DNA of 15,694 nucleotides from Gammaproteobacteria bacterium (GCA_014239225.1 JAAZZI010000009.1:1-15694), one strand, 5' to 3'. Counted from the stretch's first letter, positions 1-8,102 are shown. Notes: generated from the letters alone by a model not told the origin. Program-made: numbers and translations.

Positions 1-169
1 TTTTCCTTTTATTTTAGCTGTAAAGGGAAAAACTAAAACTGAAATCCTAAATAGTTTTAGAAAAAGAATTTCTTCTGACCCAAAAATAGAATTTGATGAA
101 GCTGTTAAACAAGTAAAACAAATTGCTAGTTTGCGTTTAAAAGAATTAAATAATATAATTGCCCAATAG
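1..169 (+). CDS. C-terminal end of an unidentified protein (atpH expected by position)
   Basis: Only one frame is open from the window edge to a TAG at 167-169. It begins at base 2 and gives 55 residues ending in KELNNIIAQ. The tail is lysine-rich and probably helical. It lies 21 bases before atpA and is therefore probably in the same transcript. In most proteobacteria the gene here is atpH (delta subunit), but the usual delta ending (an IGG block, then a DGSVRGRL-like segment) is not visible in this or the other two forward frames. It could be a divergent delta subunit or an unrelated gene. The N-terminal part lies outside the window, so I assign no function. Confidence 0.6.
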   Translation, partial: FPFILAVKGKTKTEILNSFRKRISSDPKIEFDEAVKQVKQIASLRLKELNNIIAQ

Positions 170-180
170 CTATTAAATAA

Positions 181-186
181 GGAAGG
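181..186 (+). promoter_or_regulatory. Ribosome binding site of atpA
   Basis: GGAAGG sits 4 bases before the ATG at 191. An out-of-frame ATG at 187 lies between them, so this site supports 191, the start that also gives the family-typical N terminus MSISATEIS. Confidence 0.7.
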
Positions 187-190
187 ATGT

Positions 191-1732
191 ATGTCTATCA
201 GTGCAACTGAAATTAGCGATCTAATAAAAAAGAAAATTAAAGAACTAGATCTGGATACCGAAGCACGTACCGAAGGTACCGTCGTTAGTCTTGCTGACGG
301 TGTTGCCAGAATTCATGGCTTAAGTGATGTCATGCAGGGAGAAATGATCGAATTCCCAGGCAATACCTATGGTTTAGCGCTTAATTTGGAGCGTGACTCT
401 GTTGGCGCCGTTATTATGGGTAGTTACGAACATATTTCAGAAGGCGATGTTGTAAAATGCACCAAGCGTATTCTTGAGGTCCCCGTTGGCGAAGCATTGC
501 TGGGACGCGTTGTTAATGCGCTTGGTAATCCGATCGATGGTAAAGGCGAAATTAATACAAAACATAGTTCCCCGATTGAAAAGATTGCCCCAGGCGTTAT
601 CGCGAGAAAGTCAGTAAGTCAACCCGTTCAGACAGGTCTAAAATCAATAGATTCTATGGTGCCCATTGGGCGTGGCCAACGTGAGTTGATAATTGGCGAT
701 CGTCAAACTGGTAAAACCGCAGTTGCAATCGATGCGATCATTAATCAAAAAGGTACTGGTGTGAAATGTATCTATGTTGCAGTCGGTCAAAAGGCTTCTT
801 CAGTTAATGTTGTCATAAGAAAACTTGAAGAACATGGTGCAATGGAGCATACAATTGTTGTTGCAGCAACCGCATCAGAATCGGCAGCACTACAGTACAT
901 TGCCCCATACGGTGGTTGTGCTATGGGCGAGTATTTTCGTGATCTTGGTGAAGATGCGTTAATCATTTATGATGATTTAACAAAACAGGCCTGGGCTTAC
1001 CGTCAGGTTTCATTACTGCTGAAACGACCCCCAGGGCGTGAAGCATACCCCGGAGACATATTTTATTTGCATTCCCGTTTATTAGAGCGGGCCTCACGTA
1101 TTAATGAGGAGTATGTTGAGAAAATAACTAACGGCAAAGTAAAAGGTAAGACAGGCTCATTAACTGCATTACCAATCATCGAAACACAAGCGGGCGATGT
1201 GTCTGCTTTCGTACCAACCAATGTTATTTCAATAACCGATGGTCAGATATTTTTAGAATCAGACCTTTTTAATGCGGGTTTTAGACCTGCTATTAACGCA
1301 GGTTTATCAGTGTCTCGAGTAGGCGGTGCAGCTCAAACTAAGATTATTAAAAAATTAGGCGGCGGTATTCGGTTAGCACTTGCTCAGTATCGTGAGTTAG
1401 CAGCGTTTGCACAGTTTGCATCTGATCTCGATGAAGCAACCAGAAAACAGCTAGAACGCGGTCAACGTGTTATGGAATTGATGAAACAGAAACAATATTC
1501 CCCACTAAATGTTGCTGAAATGGGGGTGAGTTTATTCGCTGTTGAAAATAGTTTTCTTGACGATATTGAATTAGAAAAAATTGGTGCTTTTGAAGCAGCC
1601 TTGCATGATTACATGAAGAGCGAACAATCTGCACTTATAGATAAAATCGGTGTTGAAGGTAATTATGATGACGAGATTGAAACCGAATTGAATAGCGCAA
1701 TTGATAATTTCAAAAAAAATAACACCTGGTAA
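191..1732 (+). CDS. atpA: F1Fo ATP synthase subunit alpha
   Basis: This is the non-catalytic nucleotide-binding subunit of the F1 hexamer at the inner face of the cytoplasmic membrane. The 513 residues equal the E. coli length. The order is an N-terminal beta-barrel (about 25-95), the nucleotide-binding core and a C-terminal helical domain. The P-loop GDRQTGKT is at 169-176, the Walker B-type segment LIIYDD at 257-262, and the arginine finger is R376 in SVSRVGG. The N-terminal helix that binds the delta subunit is present (MSISATEIS). The gene starts 21 bases after the preceding reading frame and is followed after 25 bases by atpG, so it belongs to one atp operon. Nothing is truncated or unusual. 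Family assignment is certain. Confidence 0.98.
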   Translation: MSISATEISDLIKKKIKELDLDTEARTEGTVVSLADGVARIHGLSDVMQGEMIEFPGNTYGLALNLERDSVGAVIMGSYEHISEGDVVKCTKRILEVPVGEALLGRVVNALGNPIDGKGEINTKHSSPIEKIAPGVIARKSVSQPVQTGLKSIDSMVPIGRGQRELIIGDRQTGKTAVAIDAIINQKGTGVKCIYVAVGQKASSVNVVIRKLEEHGAMEHTIVVAATASESAALQYIAPYGGCAMGEYFRDLGEDALIIYDDLTKQAWAYRQVSLLLKRPPGREAYPGDIFYLHSRLLERASRINEEYVEKITNGKVKGKTGSLTALPIIETQAGDVSAFVPTNVISITDGQIFLESDLFNAGFRPAINAGLSVSRVGGAAQTKIIKKLGGGIRLALAQYRELAAFAQFASDLDEATRKQLERGQRVMELMKQKQYSPLNVAEMGVSLFAVENSFLDDIELEKIGAFEAALHDYMKSEQSALIDKIGVEGNYDDEIETELNSAIDNFKKNNTW

Positions 1733-1757
1733 CAATTTAAAATAGATTGGTAAATAT

Positions 1758-2621
1758 ATGGCTGGCGGAAAGGAAATACGAACAAAGATTGCAAGTGTAA
1801 AAAATACGCAAAAGATTACTAAAGCTATGGAGATGGTAGCAGCAAGTAAGATGCGAAAAGCTCAAGATCGGATGCTTGCGGCTCGCCCCTATGCAGAAAA
1901 GATTCGTAACGTTATATCTCATCTCTCGCATGCTAATCCTGAATACAAACACCCTTATCTTGTTACACGCGAAGAAATTAAACGAATCGGTTTAATTATT
2001 GTTTCAACTGATCGTGGTTTATGTGGAGGCTTGAATGCGAATATGTTTCGTATGTTGTTAAAAAAAATACAATCATGGGAACAAGAAGGTAAAGAAGTTG
2101 ATCTTTGTGTTATCGGGACCAAGGCAGCTGGTTTTTTTGGATCGATTGGCGCAAATATTATTGGCCAAGTAACTCATATAGGTGATAAACCAAATATCGA
2201 AGAGTTACTTGGTACTATTATGATCATGTTAAATGCTTTTAAAGAAGGCAGCATCGATGAACTATATTTAGTTTCAAATCAATTTGTAAATTCAATGGTT
2301 CAAACACCTACTATTGAGCAACTAGTTCCTGGCAAACCAGATGAAAAAGAAAGTTATGCAAATCATTGGGATTATATTTATGAACCAGACTCAAGAGACT
2401 TGTTGGACTATATTTTAATGAGATACATAGAGTCACAAGTTTACAGAGCTGTTGTTGAAAATGTAGCCTGTGAAATGGCCGCTAAAATGGTTGCCATGAA
2501 GAGCGCAACAGAAAATGCAGGCACGCTCATTGATGAATTACAACTTATATACAATAAAGCAAGACAGGCAGCAATTACCCAAGAATTATCTGAAATTGTT
2601 GCGGGCGCAGCTGCTGTTTAG
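1758..2621 (+). CDS. atpG: F1Fo ATP synthase subunit gamma
   Basis: This is the central rotor shaft of F1, which couples proton flow through Fo to the catalytic changes in the beta subunits. The 287 residues are the E. coli length. The N-terminal coiled-coil helix begins MAGGKEIR and continues with KITKAMEMVAASKMRKAQ, highly conserved in gammaproteobacteria. The central Rossmann-like part contains STDRGLCGGLN at about 83-93, and the C-terminal helix ends YNKARQAAITQELSEIV plus a short GAAAV tail. The ATG at 1758 has only a weak ribosome site, but the conserved N terminus fixes it. It lies between atpA and atpD with gaps of 25 and 46 bases. Confidence 0.98.
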   Translation: MAGGKEIRTKIASVKNTQKITKAMEMVAASKMRKAQDRMLAARPYAEKIRNVISHLSHANPEYKHPYLVTREEIKRIGLIIVSTDRGLCGGLNANMFRMLLKKIQSWEQEGKEVDLCVIGTKAAGFFGSIGANIIGQVTHIGDKPNIEELLGTIMIMLNAFKEGSIDELYLVSNQFVNSMVQTPTIEQLVPGKPDEKESYANHWDYIYEPDSRDLLDYILMRYIESQVYRAVVENVACEMAAKMVAMKSATENAGTLIDELQLIYNKARQAAITQELSEIVAGAAAV

Positions 2622-2667
2622 TTGAAGATTAATTTTTGTTAAAGAATAAAAACGGGGAACGAAAAAA

Positions 2668-4071
2668 ATGAGTTCTGGAAAGATCGTACAAATTATTGGG
2701 GCAGTATTGGACGTCGAGTTTCCAAGTGACGCAATACCAGGTATCTATGATGCATTGATTGTCGAAGGAGAAGGCGTTAACACTACCCTCGAGGTACAAC
2801 AACAATTAGGCGATGGTGTTGTTAGGACAATTGCCTTAGGTTCTACCGATGGGTTACAGCGGGGATTATCTGTTCGAAATACGGGTGAAGCGATTTCTAT
2901 TCCAGTAGGAACTAAAACCCTTGGCCGCATTATGAATGTTTTGGGCGAAGCTATTGACGATGTTGGACCTATTGATACTGATGAACGCATGGTTATTCAT
3001 CGCGAAGCACCAAAATTTACAGAACTTAGCCCCTCGACTGAATTACTTGAAACCGGCGTTAAAGTTATTGATTTAATTATTCCTTTTGCAAAGGGCGGTA
3101 AAGTTGGTTTATTTGGCGGTGCTGGTGTTGGTAAGACTGTCAATATGATGGAGCTTATTAATAATATTGCGACACAACACTCTGGTTTGTCAGTTTTTGC
3201 CGGTGTGGGGGAACGTACTCGCGAAGGAAATGATTTCTATCACGAAATGCAAGAATCTGGCGTTGTCAATATTGATGATTTTGAAAAATCAAAAGTATCC
3301 ATGGTTTATGGGCAGATGAATGAACCACCGGGCAACCGTTTACGTGTTGCGTTAACTGGATTGACATTGGCTGAAAAATTTCGTGATGAGGGACGCGATG
3401 TATTGTTGTTCATTGATAACATTTATCGCTTCACTCTTGCCGGCGTTGAGTGTTCAGCATTATTAGGTCGTATGCCATCTGCTGTAGGCTATCAACCAAC
3501 GCTTGCAGAAGAAATGGGCAGGCTACAAGAACGAATTACATCGACTAAAACAGGTTCGATTACTTCAATTCAAGCTGTTTATGTTCCCGCTGATGATTTG
3601 ACAGACCCATCACCTGCAACGACCTTTTCCCACTTAGATTCGACTGTTGTATTATCGCGTCAGATTGCAGAACTCGGCCTATATCCCGCTATTGATCCTC
3701 TAGACTCAACCAGTCGTCAGCTGGATCCTTTGGTTGTTGGCCAAGAACATTATGATATTGCGCGTGGGGTACAAAATACACTACAAAAGTATAAGGAATT
3801 AAGAGACATTATTGCGATTTTAGGTATGGATGAATTATCTGAAGAGGATAAGCTGGTTGTAGCTAGAGCGAGAAAAATTCAACGTTTTCTAACCCAACCT
3901 TATTTTGTCGCAAAAGTTTTTACTGGTTTGGATGGTGAGTTTGTCCCTTTAAAAGAAACATTACGTGGTTTCAAAGGCATTATCGAAGGCCAGTACGATG
4001 ATATTCCCGAGCAGGCTTTTTATAACGTTGGAACTATCGATCAAGCGCTTGAAAAAGCAAAAACCCTATAA
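2668..4071 (+). CDS. atpD: F1Fo ATP synthase subunit beta
   Basis: This is the catalytic subunit of F1, which forms ATP from ADP and phosphate. At 467 residues the length is normal. The N-terminal beta-barrel begins KIVQIIGAVLDVEFP. The P-loop GGAGVGKT is at 150-157 and the catalytic glutamate is E182 in GERTREGN. The segment DNIYRFTLAG and the following ALLGRMPSAVGYQP block are close to the gammaproteobacterial form. The C-terminal domain includes DELSEED at about 390, equivalent to the DELSEED lever that moves gamma. The start has a good ribosome site (GGGGA at 2654-2658). atpC follows after 14 bases. Confidence 0.98.
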   Translation: MSSGKIVQIIGAVLDVEFPSDAIPGIYDALIVEGEGVNTTLEVQQQLGDGVVRTIALGSTDGLQRGLSVRNTGEAISIPVGTKTLGRIMNVLGEAIDDVGPIDTDERMVIHREAPKFTELSPSTELLETGVKVIDLIIPFAKGGKVGLFGGAGVGKTVNMMELINNIATQHSGLSVFAGVGERTREGNDFYHEMQESGVVNIDDFEKSKVSMVYGQMNEPPGNRLRVALTGLTLAEKFRDEGRDVLLFIDNIYRFTLAGVECSALLGRMPSAVGYQPTLAEEMGRLQERITSTKTGSITSIQAVYVPADDLTDPSPATTFSHLDSTVVLSRQIAELGLYPAIDPLDSTSRQLDPLVVGQEHYDIARGVQNTLQKYKELRDIIAILGMDELSEEDKLVVARARKIQRFLTQPYFVAKVFTGLDGEFVPLKETLRGFKGIIEGQYDDIPEQAFYNVGTIDQALEKAKTL

Positions 4072-4085
4072 CCGTAGAGATATTT

Positions 4086-4511
4086 ATGAGTAATACAATT
4101 CAGGTTGATATTGTAAGTGCTGAAAAAGAAATATTTTCAGGTGAAGCCCAAATGGTATTTGCCCCTGCGGTAATGGGTGAAGTAGGGATTTCTCCAGGAC
4201 ATGCGCCTTTAGTGACAAAAATGACTCCCGGGGAGGTACGAGTAAAAGATAGTAATGGCAATGAATTGGCTTTTTATGTTTCAGGAGGGTTGCTTGAGGT
4301 TCAACCAAGAATTATTACTGTGCTTTCTGATACGGCCGAACGCGCAGAAGATTTGGACGAAGCAGCTATACTTAAAGCAAAGGAAGAAGCTGAACAAGCA
4401 TTACATGAGAAAGATTCGAAAATTGATTATGCTAAGGCACAGATTGCGCTTGCAGAAGCTTCAGCTCAATTGCAGACTTTACAGCGTTTAAGGAAACGTT
4501 CGGGTCGTTAA
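4086..4511 (+). CDS. atpC: F1Fo ATP synthase subunit epsilon
   Basis: This subunit sits at the foot of the gamma shaft, links it to the c-ring and in bacteria can inhibit ATP hydrolysis. The 141 residues make a full-length protein. The N-terminal ten-strand beta sandwich (about 1-87) includes the conserved GEVGISPGHAPLVT, and the C-terminal two-helix domain (about 90-141) is rich in Ala, Glu and Lys. Because that helical domain is complete, the inhibitory arm is probably functional; this is inferred from the family. It is the last atp gene. A 124-base gap and a possible hairpin follow before glmU. Confidence 0.96.
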   Translation: MSNTIQVDIVSAEKEIFSGEAQMVFAPAVMGEVGISPGHAPLVTKMTPGEVRVKDSNGNELAFYVSGGLLEVQPRIITVLSDTAERAEDLDEAAILKAKEEAEQALHEKDSKIDYAKAQIALAEASAQLQTLQRLRKRSGR

Positions 4512-4560
4512 GAAAATTAACTTCAAATACCAGCGTATCTCCTTCAAATAAAATCAATCA

Positions 4561-4587
4561 TATATCTCTGCTACTAGCACAGATATA
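4561..4587 (+). terminator. Possible hairpin after atpC
   Basis: An inverted repeat has arms at 4561-4571 and 4577-4587, 11 bases each with one mismatch, around a 5-base loop (TACTA). It lies midway between the atpC stop and the glmU start. The bases after it (ATCTTGTT) are not a good U-run, so it is at best a weak terminator or attenuator that lowers expression of glmU from the atp operon. It could also be chance in AT-rich DNA. Confidence 0.3.
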
Positions 4588-4620
4588 ATCTTGTTAAAAA
4601 TTTCAGGTTCTATAACAAAC

Positions 4621-4627
4621 GGGGAAG
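4621..4627 (+). promoter_or_regulatory. Ribosome binding site that decides the glmU start
   Basis: GGGGAAG lies 8 bases before a TTG at 4636. It supports TTG 4636 over the upstream in-frame TTG at 4591, which would add 15 non-conserved residues and place this site inside the coding region. Confidence 0.75.
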
Positions 4628-4635
4628 ATTTTAAA

Positions 4636-5997
4636 TTGAGTCTCAGTATTATTATATTAGCCGCAGGCCAGGGTAAGCGAATGAACTCTGACAAGCCAAA
4701 GGTATTAAATCTTCTAGCAGGGAAACCATTGCTTACACATGTTTGTGAAACAGCTACAAAAATAGAACATCGAGAGATTTATATAGTTTATGGTTGTGGC
4801 AGAGAACAGGTTCGTGATTCACTAAAGAATTCTCAAGTCACCTGGGTTAAGCAAGAAGAGCAACTAGGTACCGGACATGCTGTACAGCAAGTTCTTCCTA
4901 GCATACCTAAGACCGATGATATCTTGATACTCTATGGCGATGTCCCATTAATTAACAAAACATCACTTACAAAACTAGTTAAAGACGCAGCTGATACCGG
5001 TTTTTCTCTTTTAACCGCTTATTTTGATGAACCTTATGGCTATGGACGCATAGTACGCGATAGTAGTGATAATATTGTTGCCATCATAGAGGAAAAGGAC
5101 GCAACAGAAGAACAACAAAGTATTTGTGAAGTTAATGCCGGATTTATGGTTATTAAGTCTGAAACTTTGAATGGTTGGATAAATTCTCTTAATAATAAAA
5201 ATAAACAAAACGAATATTATTTGACTGACATTGTTGCGATGGCGGTGAAAGATAATATTAAAGTTTCTCCTGTTTTGGCTGAATCAATAATTGAGGTGCA
5301 GGGAATTAATACACGAGCACAACTTTCTGAGGCAGAACGTTATTACCAAATAGTGCAAGCATATCATTTGATGGATGAAGGGGTTGGAATTGCTGATCCT
5401 TCAAGATTTGATTTACGAGGAGAGTTAGAGATTGGCAGTGATAATGAAATTGACGTTAATGTTGTGATGGAAGGGAGGTTGAAACTAGGCAATAACATCA
5501 GCATTGCACCAAATTGCCTCATAAAAGATACAATCATTGGAGACAATGTAAAAATTTTTGCAAATTCTGTTATTGAAAATTCAATTATTGGTAATGACTG
5601 CCTCATTGGTCCGTTTGCACGGATTCGTCCAGATTCTATATTAGATGATCATGTACACGTAGGTAATTTTGTTGAAATTAAAAAAAGTTCACTTGGGAAG
5701 AGAACAAAAGCAAATCATTTGAGCTATATTGGTGATGCTGAGATTGGTAACGATACAAATATTGGTGCGGGCGTGATTACATGTAATTATGATGGCGCAA
5801 ATAAACATAAAACATCAATTGGTGATAATGTTTTTGTAGGGTCAGATACCCAATTAATTGCACCAGTCAGGATTGATGATGGTTCGACGATTGCCGCAGG
5901 CGCAACGATTACAAAAAACGTAGACAGCAATAGTTTAGCGATTAGTAGAGCTGAACAGAAGTTAGTCCCATCTTGGGAAAGACCAAAGAAAAAATAA
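4636..5997 (+). CDS. glmU: Bifunctional GlcN-1-P acetyltransferase / GlcNAc-1-P uridyltransferase
   Basis: This cytoplasmic enzyme makes UDP-GlcNAc, the precursor of peptidoglycan and lipid A, in two steps: acetylation of glucosamine-1-phosphate with acetyl-CoA, then uridylyl transfer from UTP. With the TTG start at 4636 it has 453 residues, near the 456 of E. coli. The N-terminal pyrophosphorylase domain shows LAAGQGKRM (8-16) with PKVL, then GTGHAVQQ, and the metal-binding Asp in YGDVPL (about D102). The C-terminal left-handed beta-helix consists of hexapeptide repeats. It includes the active-site region with SYIGDAEIG, NIGAGVITCNYDG and HKT. It follows the atp operon, a common placement, although glmS is not next to it. 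The N terminus MSLSIIILAAG supports the chosen start. Confidence 0.96.
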   Translation: MSLSIIILAAGQGKRMNSDKPKVLNLLAGKPLLTHVCETATKIEHREIYIVYGCGREQVRDSLKNSQVTWVKQEEQLGTGHAVQQVLPSIPKTDDILILYGDVPLINKTSLTKLVKDAADTGFSLLTAYFDEPYGYGRIVRDSSDNIVAIIEEKDATEEQQSICEVNAGFMVIKSETLNGWINSLNNKNKQNEYYLTDIVAMAVKDNIKVSPVLAESIIEVQGINTRAQLSEAERYYQIVQAYHLMDEGVGIADPSRFDLRGELEIGSDNEIDVNVVMEGRLKLGNNISIAPNCLIKDTIIGDNVKIFANSVIENSIIGNDCLIGPFARIRPDSILDDHVHVGNFVEIKKSSLGKRTKANHLSYIGDAEIGNDTNIGAGVITCNYDGANKHKTSIGDNVFVGSDTQLIAPVRIDDGSTIAAGATITKNVDSNSLAISRAEQKLVPSWERPKKK

Positions 5998-6010
5998 TAT
6001 CTAAATATAT

Positions 6011-6799
6011 ATGAAAGTTGGCTTCTATCAATTTCGTCCGCAGTTTGGGAAAATAGCTGGGAATACAAAAAAAATAATTAAAGCTCTTGATAAGCTTGAT
6101 GCAGATTTAATCGTGTTACCAGAATTAGCGTTATCAGGCTATTACTTTAAAGATGCTAAGGAAGCGCTTTCATTGGCCGAAGATCCAAATCATTCGACGA
6201 ATATAGACAGTATAATAAATTTATGTCGAGACAATCATATTCATATCGTAATTGGTTTTGCAGAGAAGGCTAAAGACAAATGTTTTAATAGCTCAGCGTT
6301 GATCGGGCCACAAGGCATCATTCATATCTACCGAAAATTACATCTTTTTAATGAAGAAAAGTTTTGTATGAGCCCGGGTGATGTACCTTTGAAAGTTAAT
6401 GAAGTAAACGGAGTTAAGTTAGGCATGATGGTGTGTTTCGATTGGGCTTTCCCGGAGGTTACACGAACACTTGCCATGAATGATGCAGAGATTATTTGTC
6501 ATCCTTCTAATTTAGTACTTAATTTCTGCCAGCAAACAATGTTAGCTCGTTGTCTTGAAAATAGGGTGTTTGCTATTACAGCAAACCGTTTTGGTTCCGA
6601 TAATAGACCGCATGGTAGTTTACGTTTTACTGGTAAGAGTCAAATCGTCACTCCTAAAGGCGAGCTTATTTTTCAAGCGGCTTCACAGAGAGAAGCCTGT
6701 TATATCACTGAGATTAACCCAACCGAGAGCCATGATAAATTTATTACAAAACATAATAATTTATTTTCTGATAGACGTCCCGATTTCTATGAGCTTTAA
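6011..6799 (+). CDS. Carbon-nitrogen hydrolase (nitrilase superfamily)
   Basis: This 262-residue single-domain enzyme probably hydrolyses an amide or carbamoyl C-N bond in the cytoplasm. The Glu-Lys-Cys triad of the superfamily is complete: E38 in LPELALSGYY, K109 in YRKLHLF and C142 in VCFDWAFPE. The CFDWAFPE form is closer to amidase and carbamoylase branches than to true nitrilases; the substrate cannot be told from sequence. It has no signal peptide. The ATG at 6011 is 13 bases after glmU and lacks a clear ribosome site, so coupling to glmU is possible. It is followed after 18 bases by the rraA-like gene. N-carbamoylputrescine amidase, beta-ureidopropionase or omega-amidase activities are alternatives. 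Confidence 0.88.
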   Translation: MKVGFYQFRPQFGKIAGNTKKIIKALDKLDADLIVLPELALSGYYFKDAKEALSLAEDPNHSTNIDSIINLCRDNHIHIVIGFAEKAKDKCFNSSALIGPQGIIHIYRKLHLFNEEKFCMSPGDVPLKVNEVNGVKLGMMVCFDWAFPEVTRTLAMNDAEIICHPSNLVLNFCQQTMLARCLENRVFAITANRFGSDNRPHGSLRFTGKSQIVTPKGELIFQAASQREACYITEINPTESHDKFITKHNNLFSDRRPDFYEL

Positions 6800-6817
6800 T
6801 TTAACACAGGTTTGCAA

Positions 6818-7303
6818 ATGACTTTTACGACAGCTGATTTATATGATAAGTATGGAGATAACCTTAAAGTCGCATTACCCATATTCAAAGACTATGGCGC
6901 TAAAAGAATATTTCACGGACCAATATCAACAGTTAAAGCATACGAAGATAACAGTTTAGTGAGATCAGCCTTAGAGGAGCCAGGTGAAGGTCGTATTCTT
7001 ATTATTGATGGAGATGAATCTTTACGTTGTGCCATGCTAGGTGACATGCTTGCAAAATTGGGCATGGAAAATGGTTGGTCTGGGATAATAGTTTTTGGCT
7101 GCATTCGTGATGCTGATGTAATTGCAACAATTGATATTGGGGTTAAAGCATTAAATACTAATCCAAGAAAAAGTCTTAAGCGGGGATTAGGAGATAGAGA
7201 TATTCCTGTTGCATTTGCCGGCATCACATTTAATGTTGGTGAATATGTTTATGCAGATACTGATGGCATAATAGTTTCAGAAAAGAAGATAGGTATGAGT
7301 TAA
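6818..7303 (+). CDS. rraA: RraA-family protein (RNase E regulator or related aldolase fold)
   Basis: The 161 residues equal the length of E. coli RraA, which binds RNase E and inhibits its cleavage of RNA. Conserved family segments are LYDKYGDNLKV near the N terminus, FGCIRDADV (94-101) and the C-terminal YADTDGIIVSE. The same fold also serves 4-hydroxy-4-methyl-2-oxoglutarate/oxaloacetate aldolases, whose metal site uses an Arg-Asp pair. Here R97-D98 is present, whereas E. coli RraA, from memory, has Arg-Gln there, so the enzymatic alternative is open. I chose ATG 6818 (with CAGG 7 bases before it) over an in-frame TTG at 6812. It converges with the FkbM gene 18 bases away. Confidence 0.82.
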   Translation: MTFTTADLYDKYGDNLKVALPIFKDYGAKRIFHGPISTVKAYEDNSLVRSALEEPGEGRILIIDGDESLRCAMLGDMLAKLGMENGWSGIIVFGCIRDADVIATIDIGVKALNTNPRKSLKRGLGDRDIPVAFAGITFNVGEYVYADTDGIIVSEKKIGMS

Positions 7304-7307
7304 TAAT

Positions 7308-7322
7308 AATTCTTAAAGAATT
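7308..7322. terminator. Weak hairpin between convergent genes
   Basis: The short inverted repeat AATTCT/AGAATT (7308-7313 and 7317-7322) lies between the stop of the RraA gene and the stop of the FkbM gene, with T-rich sequence on the right (TTTATTTATT). The stem has only six pairs, mostly A-T. It may end transcription from the left; the evidence is weak. Confidence 0.25.
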
Positions 7323-8053
7323 TATTTATTAGTACGAATTAGAAGACAGTCAAACTCGAGTATTTCCATAGTATTTTTATCTCGAGAGATTGGGAATATA
7401 TCTGTTATACTGAACCCAAGATTTAAAAGTTCTTCTAATCGTTGAGGAACAGAAGGCGTATCCATATATATTCCTTTGCAGGATATTTCAGTTTGCAAGA
7501 CCTGTACATGCTCTAATGTTTGAAGCGAACCACGAATAACTCGATTATCATAACCCTGTGTATCGAGCTTTAAAAATACTCTTCTCTTATTTAAGTTATT
7601 TACTAATTTATTAATTATATCATCTAGTTTTTTTACCAGTATATTTTGCTTACCTACAACCTTAATAGAATTAGAAAAATTTGATTTCCCGATTTCATTT
7701 ACATTGAGAATAGATGAATAAACTGTTTTGTTTGATATATTTATTTCTTCTTTTGAGTTTTTATCACCAAGTGCAAAATTTTCAATTTTCCACTTGTCAT
7801 CCGCGATTGAAGAAAGGTGTTGATAACACTTGTTAACGGGTTCAAATGATATAATTTGACCAAGATATCCCGCGTTTCGCATATCAGTTCCAAATTGACC
7901 AAAATTTGCGCCAACATCTAAAATAAGATCAATTTTATGCTGTTTAATTAGCTCGATTGTTTGAAGATTTTGGTTTTGATTTATATTCTCATTTATTCGA
8001 GTAAATTTATATCCGAAGTAAGCAGCTATTTTTTTATGTAGTGTAATTTTCAT
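7322..8053 (-). CDS. FkbM-family SAM-dependent methyltransferase
   Basis: This 243-residue protein has the FkbM methyltransferase fold. The SAM-binding motif I is LDVGANFGQFG (45-55), the acidic end of strand 2 is FEP (70-72), and the family-typical LKLDTQGYD lies at 161-169, where others have KIDVEGxE. It has no signal peptide or membrane segment. FkbM enzymes usually O-methylate sugars or natural products and sit in polysaccharide clusters. Here the neighbours are hemL on the upstream side (49-base gap, same strand) and convergent rraA, so the substrate cannot be inferred. It may be the last gene of the thiD-thiE-hemL transcript or a later insertion. The Asn/Lys-rich composition suggests an especially AT-rich gene. 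Confidence 0.87.
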   Translation of the reverse strand: MKITLHKKIAAYFGYKFTRINENINQNQNLQTIELIKQHKIDLILDVGANFGQFGTDMRNAGYLGQIISFEPVNKCYQHLSSIADDKWKIENFALGDKNSKEEINISNKTVYSSILNVNEIGKSNFSNSIKVVGKQNILVKKLDDIINKLVNNLNKRRVFLKLDTQGYDNRVIRGSLQTLEHVQVLQTEISCKGIYMDTPSVPQRLEELLNLGFSITDIFPISRDKNTMEILEFDCLLIRTNK

Positions 8054-8102
8054 ATCTAAGAGTAATTAATCATATAAATGTCAAATTTATAAGAATACGT
8101 TT

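Noticed and set aside
4084..4308. Antisense open frames within the atp, glmU, rraA and thiD genes (for example 4084-4308, 2745-2990, 5364-5606, 6913-7227, 10430-10738)
   Set aside because: All lie in other frames of well-supported genes and show no domain or ribosome site of their own.
4591..4635. Extended glmU start at TTG 4591
   Set aside because: The added 15 residues are not conserved, and the good ribosome site would fall inside the coding region.
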